64,000 nt of DNA from Sipunculus nudus (GCA_026874595.1 CM049306.1:110374142-110438141); one strand, 5' to 3'. Numbered from the stretch's first letter, positions 1-9,997 are shown. Notes: generated by a model from the sequence alone, not told the origin. Program-made: numbers and translations.

Positions 1-1231
1 AACACGGTGATCAGGCATGTTTTTTAATGCCAAGAGTAGTGTCAAACACAGTAACAAACATCATTAATACAGCTGTAGATGATACATGCATTCATTTAAC
101 GTCTGTGAGTAGTGTCAAACAAAGTGACAAACATCATGAATACCGCTGTAGATGATCCATGCATTCATTTAACGTCTGTGAGTAGTGTCAAACACAGTGA
201 CAAACATCTTTAATACAGCTGTAGATGATCCATGCATTCACTTAACGTCTGTGAGTAATGTCAAACACAGTAACAAACATCATTTATACAGCTGCAGATG
301 ATCCATGCATTCATTTAACGTCTGTGAGTAATGTCAAACACAGTAACAAACTTCATGAATACAACTGTAGATGATCCATGCATTCATTTAACGTCTGTAA
401 GTAGTGTCAAACACTGTAACAAACTTCATGAATACCGCTGTAGATGATCCATGCATTCATTTAACGTCTGTGAGTAGTGTCAAACACAGTGACAAACATC
501 TTTAATATAGCTGTAGATGATCCATGCATTCACTTAACGTCTGTGAGTAATGTCAAACACAGTAACAAACATCATTTATACAGCTGTAGATGATCCATGC
601 ATTCATTTAACGTCTGTGAGTAATGTCAAACACAGTAACAAACTTCATGAATACAACTGTAGATGATCCATGCATTCATTTAACGTCTGTAAGTAGTGTC
701 AAACACTGTAACAAACTTCATGAATACCGCTGTAGATGATCCATGCATTCATTTAACGTCTGTGAGTATTGTCAAACACAGTGACAAACATCTTTAATAC
801 AGCTGTAGATGATCCATGCATTCACTTAACGTCTGTGAGTAATGTCAAACACAGTAACAAACATCATTTATACAGCTGTAGATGATCCATGCATTCATTT
901 AACGTCTGTGAGTAATGTCAAACACAGTAACAAACTTCATGAATACAACTGTAGATGGTCCATGCATTCATTTAACGTCTGTAAGTAGTGTCAAACACTG
1001 TAACAAACTTCATGAATACCGCTGTAGATGATCCATGTATCATTTAACGTCTGTGAGTATTGTCAAACACAGTGACAAACATCATGAATACAGCTGTAGA
1101 TGATCCATGCATTCATTTAACGTCTGTGAGTAGTGTCAAACACAGTGACAAACATCATTAATACAGCTGTAGATGATCCATGCATTCATTTAACGTCTGT
1201 GAGTAGTGTCAAACAAAGTTACAAACATCTT
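1..1231. repeat. 73-bp satellite array with higher-order structure
   Basis: About 17 head-to-tail copies of a 73-bp unit; the GCTGTAGATGAT block recurs at 72, 145 and 218. Units differ at a diagnostic stretch just before that block. Four variants (ATCTTTAATAC, ATCATTTATAC, TTCATGAATACAAC, TTCATGAATACCG) follow one another in fixed order. The first type sits at 205, 497 and 789, exactly 292 bp apart, so the array is organised as a four-monomer higher-order repeat over roughly 130-1030. The array runs off the left edge of the window and ends at about 1231. Confidence 0.95.
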
Positions 1232-1555
1232 GGAGAGTAATTCCGTAGACCACAAAGGTGGTGCCACCTACCTTACTGTTTTCGGAGAAAACATTGATGC
1301 CCTTTTCTCAGGATTAATTTGCCTTATGGCCTGATATTGTGCATGTCCATTAATCTCGTATAGAGTTGTGCTTCAACCTTAACAGGCAATTTATCACATA
1401 TACATGAGTTCCACATAAGCTTTCTCTTTTTACTGGTAGTACAAGATTCAATTATAGGCCTATGAACTATCGCATTAAAGTTTTGTAATTTAAAATTCAT
1501 AAATTCACAGATTCACACATTTCTGCTCGATTTTCCTGAATTTAGGCAGTGGACG
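1232..1555. other. Unannotated spacer
   Basis: No coding exon is recognisable. It contains a GGTGGTGCCACC sequence at 1257-1268 that resembles a palindrome found in several other repeats of this window. Otherwise nothing was seen. Confidence 0.5.
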
Positions 1556-2033
1556 AGGTATCTGGTGTAATGTAACCCACAGAGCAGAGGGTCACAAGCG
1601 ATCATGCATGAACCTCGAAAAAATACTTCAGGTGTTCTAAGACAGCTTCACTGGCTGCCTGTCGAAAGGAGAATCACATTTAAAGTCCTCACACAGGTGT
1701 ATAAAGCGCTGAATGATAGCCTGTATCCACTGTATTTGCGCCAACTGTTTGTGGAATATTCTCCTCGCAGGTCTCTTCGTTCTTCTGATGCTCACAGGAT
1801 AGTCTGTGTACCTCGCTCCCATAATGTATATGGTGACAGACAATTTTCCAAGTACGCTGCCACCGCATGGAATTCTTTACCAGACTCTGTTAGAGCGTGT
1901 ACACATATTGAATCATTTAAGCGTGCTCTCAAGACATACTTATTTTCTTAACCCTTTGTATCAGCGCATAGAAATGTATATTATATTTGCGCTTTATAAA
2001 TGAACACTATCATATCATATCATATCATATCAG
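1556..2033 (+). mobile_element. LINE 3' fragment (CR1/L2-like) with pentamer tail
   Basis: This is a 5'-truncated non-LTR retrotransposon. It keeps the region C-terminal to the reverse transcriptase, a short 3' UTR with GCGCTTTATAAAT, and a tail of ATATC repeats at about 2008-2032. The same 3' UTR signature followed by a short tandem tail is seen in the antisense fragment at 19.1-20.0 kb. It lies just upstream of the BEL/Pao 5' LTR. Confidence 0.85.
1604..1951 (+). pseudogene. LINE ORF2 C-terminal fragment
   Basis: An open stretch of 115 residues carries the pattern typical of the tail of CR1/L2-type ORF2 proteins: QLHWLPVERRITFKVL, then VYKAL, LRSSDAHR, VPRSHNVYGDR, AWNSLPDSVR and finally FKRALKTYLF. 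The AP-endonuclease and reverse transcriptase domains are absent, so this is a dead 5'-truncated copy. The ATG is internal to the old ORF and is not a real start. Confidence 0.8.
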
Positions 2034-2123
2034 GTCCAGTCTCGTGAATCAATTACTCTATATCACCATTGTATTTACTATCTGGAAAAGGTTCACACTC
2101 GATTAAGCATTTAAAATTATATC

Positions 2124-2340
2124 TGCTGAGGACAGACTGTATTATTTAGTTATTTTACTACTGCTTTTACCCCCCCCCCCCCCCTTTGTTGTCTCTCCAT
2201 GCCCTAAAGGAAAGTTATTGTTCACAAGCAGGGAGGCTTCCGCAAATAGAATTGCCTTAACTCTGTGGTGATTATACGGAATGGCCACTGTTCTTGGACA
2301 AGTTTATCGCGATTGTTGACCAATCGGACCTTACAGTTGT
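2124..2340 (+). repeat. Probable 5' LTR of the BEL/Pao element
   Basis: It begins TGCTGAGGACAGACTG and matches the segment starting at 7105 (TGTTGAGGACAAACTA) over about 90 bp, with roughly three quarters identity and a poly-C expansion at 2171-2184. The downstream end is weakly defined because the two copies diverge. Confidence 0.55.
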
Positions 2341-2495
2341 AAGTAAAAGTAACTAGAAAATGATGTTAAATCTTGCATACAAGACTTAACTGTAACAGCG
2401 AGTCATAAGTCGCTTGCATGTGAATTCTAAAAAGATATGTTGCATGTTGCTACAGCCTCAGCACGGCAAACTAAGACTGATTTGAGTAGTGTTTT

Positions 2496-2807
2496 GTGAG
2501 AAGCATTATACTTCTGACACGTGTTAGGACATACATTTGTATTCGGGTGGTAGTACCTGAACGAAGTAAGAAGATACAGAGTGCTGGACTTTATTTCAGA
2601 TGTTTGGGGAAGGGTCATATTGGAAAGGGATGCACGTTTAATGTGCTAAATGTAAAGGCAGGCATCATGAGTTATTATGTATCAGTACTGGTGATAACAG
2701 TAATGTTTCACAGAGAGATTCTCAGAATAGTAATGTTACTCATAATGCAGCAGAAACAAGTTATACTAGTATTAGAATTTCTGTTTCAAATGTGTTTCAT
2801 GTTGTAG
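2496..2807 (+). pseudogene. BEL/Pao gag zinc-knuckle fragment
   Basis: At 2592-2633 the frame reads YFRCLGKGHIGKGC, a CCHC knuckle (C-x2-C-x4-H-x4-C) whose first Cys has become Tyr. It is preceded by KKIQSAGL, the usual lead-in of BEL/Pao gag knuckles. The knuckle would bind nucleic acid during particle assembly. The rest of gag is not recognisable upstream and the frame breaks soon after. Confidence 0.65.
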
Positions 2808-2861
2808 TAACAGACTGTGTACTGTTCTGCAAACAGTTAGTGTTTTAATACTTATAGTAAA

Positions 2862-2933
2862 GGATACTACTAGAGTCACCGTATGTTTGATACAAGTTCA
2901 GATAATTCTTACATCTCAAGTGACTGAGTGCGT
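2862..2933 (+). pseudogene. BEL/Pao aspartic protease fragment
   Basis: A short + frame reads MFDTSSDNSYIS, with the DT(S/G) catalytic triad at 2889-2897. This is the start of a retropepsin fold. It is cut off at 2934 by the SINE insertion, so most of the protease is missing. Confidence 0.5.
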
Positions 2934-3072
2934 ACCGGCTTCTGTGGCATAGGGGTAGAGCATAGGACCCAAAGTCGGGAGGTGATGAGATTTTCATGGT
3001 GGGCCCCCGCCAAGGGTGAGTGCTCTGCAGGCTTTATGGGAAGGCTGTGCCCCAAAACAGCACGTGGTACAG
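2934..3072 (+). mobile_element. Truncated tRNA-derived SINE (family A)
   Basis: The head reads GGCTTCTGTGGCATAGGGGT with a box A-like GGCATAGGGGTAGAGC. It is followed by body sequence GTGAGTGCTCTGCAGGCTTT and GGAAGGCTGTGCCC. The same sequence occurs in reverse complement in the complete copy at 57521-57927. This copy stops where the antisense LINE fragment starts. It lies inside the BEL/Pao protease region. Confidence 0.75.
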
Positions 3073-4260
3073 CATCAAGCGCAGCCTCTGCATCCAATAA
3101 ACATGTATAGACGGGAGAACCACGCTTGGAACAATACGTAATGACATCATTAGCTAGGAAAGAGGCCATATTCGTACCTCTCCCTGCAACGAATCCGAAT
3201 TGCAAATCACTTAATTCATTGAAAACAGATACATTCAGTATATATAATTCCATAATTTTAGATATTGTTCATGAGATTGTAATAGGTCGATAATTGCTTG
3301 GTATAGTAGGATCTAGTGTTGGGTTTTTAAGTAAAGGTACCAATAACCCTTGATAAAATCAACCTGGCACAACGCAATATCTGATCCACAGAGTAAACAT
3401 TGTACTAAGATAATTAATAATCCTAGATTGAATAGCATGCTTTAAATGTTCAGATACAATACATCCCTACTTGGCGAGCATCCAGAGTTAAGATTTTTAA
3501 TGTAACTAATAATCATAGATTCAGTTATAACTTTTTCAGTACAAATGAAAGAAGTAAGATGGTCTTATTTTGCTTTAACGTCAGTGGGAGCATTCAAGAT
3601 TACAGGATTATGAACATCAGAATCGGCGAACTTTTCAGTATAATACTCCGTCAATTTAGATATATCAATGTTATCATACGAGGCTTGTTCCATTTTTGTC
3701 CGCCTTATCAAATCCCAAAATTTCTTCATATTTCTGCTCGTATACAGATTATTTAACTTCAGCGATTATATGTTCATATGATCATTCGCAGCTTGGTTAC
3801 AGGCTGAACGATACATTTTCTTAGCTGCTTTATAACATGTATATACATGGCCCTCGTGTGGCCTACCACATGATTTCCATATACCATACCAGAAGCGTTG
3901 TTTATCACGTGTAATCAAGCAGTCATAATTCCACCAGCTATTTGGCTTAAACCGACATTGTATTAACCACATAATAAGCCTCATCTCTGGATTTCACGTT
4001 ATTCAGGTTTTCTGCGGGTAATTGGCTAGCAGTTTCCTTAATATAAAGGTGATAAGAATCACATACTTTAGTATTCGACCAATTTAGTCTATGGTATCGC
4101 AGAATATGATGGTACACATTAAATTTCTTGGTAGCAAATAACAGTCGTGTCCAAGGGAAGTGGTCACTTATATTGGTTGGCATATTTGACAATATTGAGC
4201 AATTACGACCAAGCGTTAAGTTCTCAGCTTTCTTGCCCGACTGCATGATCCTTTATATTC
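3056..4260 (-). mobile_element. Antisense LINE fragment inserted in BEL/Pao
   Basis: Minus-strand reading from right to left gives the end of an endonuclease domain (SDHFPWT near 4170), a linker (KPNSWWNYDCLITRDKQRFW near 3930), and then reverse transcriptase motifs NYRPITIS (about 3285), LQFGFVAGRGTNMASFLAND (about 3200) and LDAEAALDAVP (about 3080). It is full of frameshifts and lacks the catalytic part of the reverse transcriptase. BEL/Pao sequence resumes on its right side near 4290. Confidence 0.8.
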
Positions 4261-4289
4261 TTAACTCCTTTTCACAATGATAGCCAAGA

Positions 4290-4860
4290 TAAAAGTGCAA
4301 GAAATCTGGCAGTTAGGGTTTGATTGGGACGCCGAGGTTCCCCTTGATATTAGATGCCCGTTTACTTAATAGATAAAGGTTCTTGAAATTATCCATAGAT
4401 GGAACATTCCTGGATGCTACAATACAGGCTCCTGGATAGGGTCGGGGGGCTTGGAGTTGCATTGTTTTGGTAATGCATCTGAACGAGGCTACGGAGCCGC
4501 AGTGTATTTGTGTGTTCCCCAAGGTGATGGAATCTTCCAGGTTATCTTGTTTTATCTCGGGCCAAAGCGGCCAAATGAAGAGAATTAGTTTGCCAGGGTA
4601 TGAGTTGCTGGGGACTCTTATGTCATTAGTGTCTGTCCGTGAAGCGCTTTTAACTTCCTCATATTATCTATAGATGCTGGACGGACTCCACCGTAGCTTT
4701 TGAGTGCATTAAAGTTGACCCCGGTAGATGGGAACCATTTGTATATAAAAGAGTCTCTGATATCCAGACTTAACATATCTCTCTGTCTGGTTTCATTGTC
4801 CTGGGGAAGACAATCCGCCGGATCTCTTTACCAGAGGTGTTACTTTGGTGACATCTAGGT
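4290..4860 (+). pseudogene. BEL/Pao pol, RT end and RNase H remnant
   Basis: Translation gives EIWQLGFDWDAEVP, then LELHCFGNASERGYGAAVYL, MKRISLPGYELLGTLMS, WTDSTVAFECIK and finally HCPGEDNPPDL-like wording near 4800. These are consecutive blocks of the BEL/Pao RNase H region. Several frame changes and stops separate them. The preceding reverse transcriptase core is missing, having been replaced by or lost around the inserted LINE. Confidence 0.75.
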
Positions 4861-5289
4861 TGCGGTTAGAGGGTCATGTTTGCTTATGTGAGCCACAAGG
4901 GAATCATTGCCAGGCTACGGCATTCGCAAATGTTGGTGGAAGCCTCCGATAGGAGGATGTGCCCGATATGTCTTTGGTGGTGAGATCACAACCTAAAAAG
5001 ATATTAGAGATAGATAGATGGGGTTAATTAAGTAAGGACCTATGAGTTACAGTTTGGGATATAAGGTTTATCCACAATTTGAGTAATTCATGATGCATTC
5101 TTATAAAGAAATTGTTGGTGCTGATATGCCTTTTTAAAAATTTGCCCCGTGTGAGCTTTCTGGCAGAATCGAAGCCCTGAATCAAAAGTCATTTGGTTCA
5201 TCGTTGCTCTTCATTATTTAGACTGAATCGATTTATAGGGGATAATGGACTGCTCAGAATTAAGGGTAGGTTACAGCAGTCTGAACTTA

Positions 5290-6300
5290 CCTTTTGAGAG
5301 AAGCACCGTTATTTTTCCATAAGGGCATTTAGCTAAACCGTAGACTAGATTCCAGCATCAGCAGTTAAAACATGCAGGCGTAGAGACTGTCCTTTCGTCG
5401 TTGAGAAATGTTGGATATTTGGACTGAGACGCCTTGCAAAATTAGTTAAACGAGAATGCATCACATGTCAAAAGAAGGATTCACAAGTGTATAATCAGAC
5501 AGTAGCTCTGCTTCCCGATCTCCGGCTGTAGTAAGCCCCTTCACAGTGACAGGACTGGATTACATGCAGGTCCACTCATTGTGTAGATTTCCCTAGAAAC
5601 CTGCTTTACTTGCTTTTATCCACATGCGCTGTTACCAGAGCAGTGCAACAAGTTGACATACTCTATGTCTATGTCTGAATGCATGTTAGCGTTAAGAAGA
5701 TTTTCTGCCAGGTTAGGTTTGCCGAATATACCTCTTAGTCCAGGGTCAGTTGTAGACTGTTATAGGTTCCCGTAGGATTTTAATGAAGAAAGCTGGCAAC
5801 AAACATAATTTTAAAATTTATAACTTAGCAATCTGAAAACCATGTTGCCATTTTTTTCCTACAGTTTCAATGTCACCAAACAAGGTGACATTTTTATGAA
5901 AGTTACAGTTATTTTCATGAAATTCCGACGAAATGACAACTGACCCTGGTAAAATTCAATATATATTAAAAGCCATGACCTTGACTTTATTGTTGACCTT
6001 GAAACTGTAGGGAAAAAATTCGGATTGCTTAGGTAATAAGCTTTAAAATAATGTATGTTGCCAGCTTTCTTCATGAAATTCCCACGGAATGACAAATGAT
6101 CCTGGACTATTATTCAGACAACGCAAAAACCTTTAAGAGTGCTGAATCTCAGCTCTGTAAGCATCTCGGGGCAAGTAGCCCTAAATGGAAATTTATTGTT
6201 CCCAGGTCACCATTGTGGGGATGGTGGGAGAGACTTGTTCAATTGGGAAAGAGTGCCCTAAAGAGGTCCCTGTTGTCTCACTAGGCCAGAAAATGAAACC
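5290..6300 (+). pseudogene. BEL/Pao integrase remnant split by a MITE
   Basis: The HHCC zinc finger shows His codons at 5356 and 5371 and Cys codons at 5457 and 5466, with a frameshift between the two pairs. The core begins FTVTGLDY (Asp codon at 5558). After the inserted MITE it continues YYSDNAKTFKSAESQL (Asp at 6117) and then WWERLVQLGKSAL (Glu at 6228), giving a D,D-E set typical of retroviral-type integrases. The frame is broken many times and the protein cannot be functional. Confidence 0.75.
5738..6107. mobile_element. Foldback MITE with TA target site, inside integrase
   Basis: Long imperfect terminal inverted repeats begin GTCCAGGGTCAGTTGT and end ACAAATGATCCTGGAC. They include GAAGAAAGCTGGCAACA on the left and its complement on the right. 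TA dinucleotides at 5736-5737 and 6108-6109 flank it, as expected for a Tc1/mariner-type target duplication. There is no internal transposase. An extra copy of the terminal motif lies internally at about 5923-5956, so the element may itself be composite. Confidence 0.7.
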
Positions 6301-6539
6301 GCATTGCACGACATAGAGGCATGCATTAACTCACCACACTTGACCTTTGTTAGGGATGAGGTAGACAGCAGTAACCATTTAACACCCTCTTTATCGGTAA
6401 CGATGCTGGTTTTCAGGTGGACATTTCTGAGACCGAAGAAAAGATAACACGAAGGATCTCTGTGACAGAGAATAAATCCGTCAGATCTCCCCCAACAGTC
6501 AGCATGTTTAAAACCAAGGGTGACGTTCATGAGAGATCA

Positions 6540-6899
6540 GTTTTTCGTTGATAATGTTCCTCATTAAAATGGCCTCTTGGAAGGGTAAATAAATCGTTTC
6601 AGTGAAGTGATGGTCTTTTATCATAGAGTGGAACTTCAAACCACAAACGGTCTTTTGTGCGCCCCATACACAGATTGCATAATTTGGAAGTTAATCATTT
6701 CAATCAGGGAGTATCTGAGGACCCATGTCATGAGGAGAAACCGGATTCAGTTCAGGGAGACACTATGCCTGAATTAAAAGGGGAAATGCCTAATAAGTTG
6801 CCAGCAAGCCCAGTTATATGGTAACACGGTCAGGGCGTGTTGTAAAAGCCGGTGAAAATGTTAGATTTATTAACTGTGTCCATTTACTTCCTAGGTGTT
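6540..6899 (+). pseudogene. BEL/Pao pol C-terminal remnant
   Basis: It reads WPLGRVNKSF near 6572, RPIHRLHNLEVNHF near 6660 and TRSGRVVKAG near 6824, the standard tail of BEL/Pao polyproteins after the integrase. A stop at about 6897-6899 ends the old frame. One stop interrupts just before TRSGRVV. Confidence 0.7.
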
Positions 6900-7104
6900 A
6901 ACCAAATAACTGAGTTTTGTTAGGGATCAAAATAACAGTAAGTATTGTTAATTTGATGATAAGGGGAAATCTTATACCACCTGTAACTACTTCAAAAATG
7001 GTTAAATGATACCTCATAATGAGACTTGAAATCTTAACAGACGGCAGTCTTATTTTAAATGCATTTGTACTGAAGCTACTTAACTCTCCAATAGATGGGA
7101 GTAA

Positions 7105-7360
7105 TGTTGAGGACAAACTATATTATTTATTTATTATACTACCGTTTTTATCACCTATCCCCTTTTTTAGTCAGTGCACACCGTAAAGTGCTGCCCTCTA
7201 TTAATCATACCAGAACTACTTTATGTCGCTTTCATATGTTGAAGTTATTAATAAACACTCAAGCCATCTTTTCTACCACAAGAAGTATGGTCATCCTTTT
7301 CTCTTGCGTGTGGCCACGGTATTGAGCTTGTCTTTGGTCCTCATCACAGAATGTTACTCA
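7105..7360 (+). repeat. Probable 3' LTR of the BEL/Pao element
   Basis: It starts TGTTGAGGACAAACTATATT directly after a purine-rich stretch (AGATGGGAGTAA, polypurine-tract-like) and is similar to 2124-2215. An AATAAA-type signal occurs near 7250. The right end is not clear. Confidence 0.55.
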
Positions 7361-7367
7361 TGTATTA

Positions 7368-7775
7368 TCAGACTATTATACATGTCGGCCGTAAATCCGT
7401 GTATTTTCAGAATATTTAATTAGACATTACGGCCGTAAATCCGTGTTTTCTTAAGTTCCAGACTATTAATTAATAATGTCGGCCATTAATTGGTGTATGT
7501 TCAGACTATATTTTATATGTCGGCAGTAAATCCGTATATTTTCAGACAAGGCCTATTTTACATATCGGCCGTAATTCCGTGTATTTTCATATAACTAGAC
7601 ATGACGTCCGTAAGTCCATGTAGGCTATTCTTAAGTTTCAGACTATTACTCATTTAGGCCATTAATTGATGTATTTTCAGACTATATTTTACATGTCGGC
7701 CGTAAATCCGTGTATTTTCTGACTATTATACATGTCGGCCGTAAAGTCGGCCGTAAATCCGTGTATTTTCAGACG
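7368..7775. repeat. Degenerate 50-65 bp tandem repeat
   Basis: Repeated blocks of TCGGCCGTAAATCCGTGTATTTTCAGACTAT-like sequence occur about eight times with indels and substitutions. Some copies differ by short internal deletions. No coding potential was seen. Confidence 0.8.
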
Positions 7776-7806
7776 TGTATTTTTTAATCTAAAGAAATTA
7801 CAGAAT

Positions 7807-8784
7807 AACACTAGCTTCGCTTTGACTCTAGATTCTAGAAAGGGTATACATATCTAACACTAGCTTCGCTTTGACTCTAGATTCTAGAGAGGGTATACCT
7901 ATCTAACACTAGCTTCGCTTTGATTCTAGATTCTAGAGAGGGTATACCTATCTAACACTAGCTTCGCTTTGATTCTAGGTTCTAGAGAGGGTATACCTAT
8001 CTAACACTAGCTTCGCTTTGATTCTAGGTTCTAGAGAGGGTATACCTATCTAACACTAGCTTCGCTTTGATTCTAGATTCTAGAGAGGGTATACCTATCT
8101 AACACTAGCTTCGCTTTGATTCTAGATTCTAGAGAGGGTATACCTATCTAACACTAGCTTCGCTTTGATTCTAGATTCTAGAGAGGGTATACCTATCTAA
8201 CACTAGCTTCGCTTTGATTCTAGATTCTAGAGAGGGTATACCTATCTAACACTAGCTTCGCTTTGATTCTAGATTCTAGAGAGGGTATACCTATCTAACA
8301 CTAGCTTCGCTTTGATTCAAGATTCTAGAGAGGGTATACCTATCTAACACTAGCTTCGCTTTGATTCTAGATTCTAGAGAGGGTATACCTATCTAACACT
8401 AGCTTCGCTTTGATTCTAGATTCTAGAGAGGGTGTACCTATCTAACACTAGCTTCGCTTTGATTCTAGATTCTAGAGAGGGTGTACCTATCTAACACTAG
8501 CTTCGCTTTGATTCTAGATTCTAGAGAGGGTGTACCTATCTAACACTAGCTTCGCTTTGATTCTAGATTCTAGAGAGGGTGTACCTATCTAACACTAGCT
8601 TCGCTTTGATTCTAGATTCTAGAGAGGGTGTACCTATCTAACACTAGCTTCGCTTTGATTCTAGATTCTAGAGAGGGTGTACCTATCTAACACTAGCTTC
8701 GCTTTGATTCTAGATTCTAGAGAGGGTGTACCTATCTAACACTAGCTTCGCTTTGATTCTAGATTCTAGAGAGCGTATACCTAT
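7807..8784. repeat. 49-bp minisatellite, about 20 copies
   Basis: The unit starts AACACTAGCTTCGCTTTGAT and carries TCTAGATTCTAGAG and GTATACCTATCT. The period is exactly 49 bp (starts at 7807 and 7856). Copies are almost identical. The first two have GACTC in place of GATTC, and a block of copies in the right half (about 8430-8740) has GTGTAC in place of GTATAC. Confidence 0.97.
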
Positions 8785-9453
8785 CATTTATAGAGTTATC
8801 TTTGTTCTCACACTAGGTATTAAGTCCTGTGAAATCTTTCCAACGTCATGCAATTGTTTAGTCATATTTAAATTATTCCATAACTCGCAGCCAAATAAAG
8901 CACCAAGAATTACAATATGTTTGTATAGCAGCATAGGTATACAAGAAAGTTGATTTTAGCCCCTTGATTGAACAGTGATACCAGCTGCAGTGAGAGAAAG
9001 GAGCCTTTCCCCAATGCATGACAAGAGTAACAGATTCTTTGTGTGGGAAGTAAATCTGCAAGTGCACCAAGCTGCACATTACTCCTCGCCTGACCAATCA
9101 TTCCTAAATACACACACTTGCTTTTAATGATATTTATTAAATGTTAAAACACTCCCCTAACGTAAGAGGAACCAATTATTTTTTGGAGGAGGGCATTGAC
9201 ATTAAAACCCGCCATCTTGAACTATGAGCATGACATATATTGATTATATTTTGAAGAGCCAGGTGGTATAGGCCGAGAGAACCGCCATGTCATCACCGCA
9301 TGTCCTTGAGAACCCAGGCATGTTAGTATCAGCAAAATTTAGAGTTTCGTAGTCCTTCTTGGAGTTTGTTTATGTACACCAAACATCTCCAGGTCGATTT
9401 TAACCACGCCCTCTCGGATAAACTTTTACATCAAATTATGAATTATTATTTAA
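8785..9453. other. Unannotated spacer
   Basis: Nothing recognisable was seen; the short open frames here have no family resemblance. It ends at the target-site duplication of the large LINE. Confidence 0.5.
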
Positions 9454-9467
9454 CTATATCCACCTAA
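9454..9467. repeat. Left target-site duplication of the LINE
   Basis: The 14-bp sequence ctatatccacctaa is repeated exactly at 14481-14494 beyond the LINE tail. The first four bases could also be part of the tail repeat on the right, so the duplication is 10-14 bp. Confidence 0.8.
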
Positions 9468-9709
9468 TAATATCCACCTAGATAATAGCGCCATCTGGTG
9501 GTACAGGTGTTGGACGGTGATTTTTGAGCTCGGAAAGTTGGCAAAGTTTGTTTAAAAAATTTAGTTTGGTTGCCAAATATTTTGAATTGCTAGGTCAGAA
9601 ACGAAACTGTGAACAATGGGGGTCAGCCTGGAAACCTACAGAGCACGTATAGGGCTGTACGGACCAGGTCCACGAAAGGAACCAAGGTGGAAGGTACCAA
9701 CGTGTTTAC
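9468..9709 (+). promoter_or_regulatory. LINE 5' UTR with a CTCF-like motif
   Basis: This non-coding leader precedes ORF1 and should hold the internal promoter of the element. At 9488-9501 the minus strand reads CCACCAGATGGCGC, a match to the bilaterian CTCF core consensus. No TATA box was seen. The leader boundary is set by the target-site duplication. Confidence 0.55.
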
Positions 9710-9997
9710 ATGGTGATTTCCCTAGTTATCGCCCTCTTCCTACTGTGTAGTGGTGATGTAGAGATGAATCCCGGACCCCCACCAGTGGCATCAAAATCAA
9801 ACCAAGGTAATACAGGTACACAAAACCAACATAGAGCACTCAGGCAAACTCAAGCTAGACTAAATAGATCTGAAAGCGGCGACCTAAGCATGTGTAGGCT
9901 ACCATTCGAGATGAGAGCCAAGCGGGCGAGTCAGGCACAGAGTTTAACCATCGTCAGCCTATCGCTAAAACTCAACAGTGTGCACCCAATCCCTTGA
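9710..9997 (+). CDS. LINE ORF1, N-terminal part with 2A-like peptide
   Basis: Begins at an ATG. Residues 2-14 are strongly hydrophobic (VISLVIALFLLCS), followed directly by GDVEMNPGP at residues 15-23 (9752-9778). This fits the D(V/I)ExNPGP motif that makes ribosomes skip the Gly-Pro bond, so a 22-residue peptide would be released and the rest of ORF1 would begin with Pro. In known LINE and NLR examples this kind of 2A can also act as a signal sequence. The frame then runs as Ser/Gln-rich linker and stops at 9995. The natural continuation lies in the next frame (from 9898), so a frameshift is present somewhere in 9896-9995. Confidence 0.85.
   Translation: MVISLVIALFLLCSGDVEMNPGPPPVASKSNQGNTGTQNQHRALRQTQARLNRSESGDLSMCRLPFEMRAKRASQAQSLTIVSLSLKLNSVHPIP

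Larger units (their letters stand above)
2124..7360 (+). mobile_element. Decayed BEL/Pao LTR retrotransposon
   Basis: Pieces of one gag-pol appear in the correct order on the + strand: a gag zinc knuckle near 2592, an aspartic protease active site near 2889, an RNase H region at 4318-4850, an integrase zinc finger and core at 5356-6240, and a pol C-terminus ending near 6899. Similar LTR starts lie at 2124 and 7105. Many stops and frameshifts, plus three inserted elements (SINE, antisense LINE, MITE), show it is long dead. The RNase H wording (LELHCFGNASERGYGAAVYL, then WTDSTVAFECIK) is typical of BEL/Pao rather than Ty3 or Ty1. Confidence 0.85.

Noticed and set aside
7807-8784. CRISPR-like regular array
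   Set aside because: Units are contiguous with no unique spacers, and the context is an animal genome; it is a minisatellite. The same applies to the 73-bp and 56-bp arrays.
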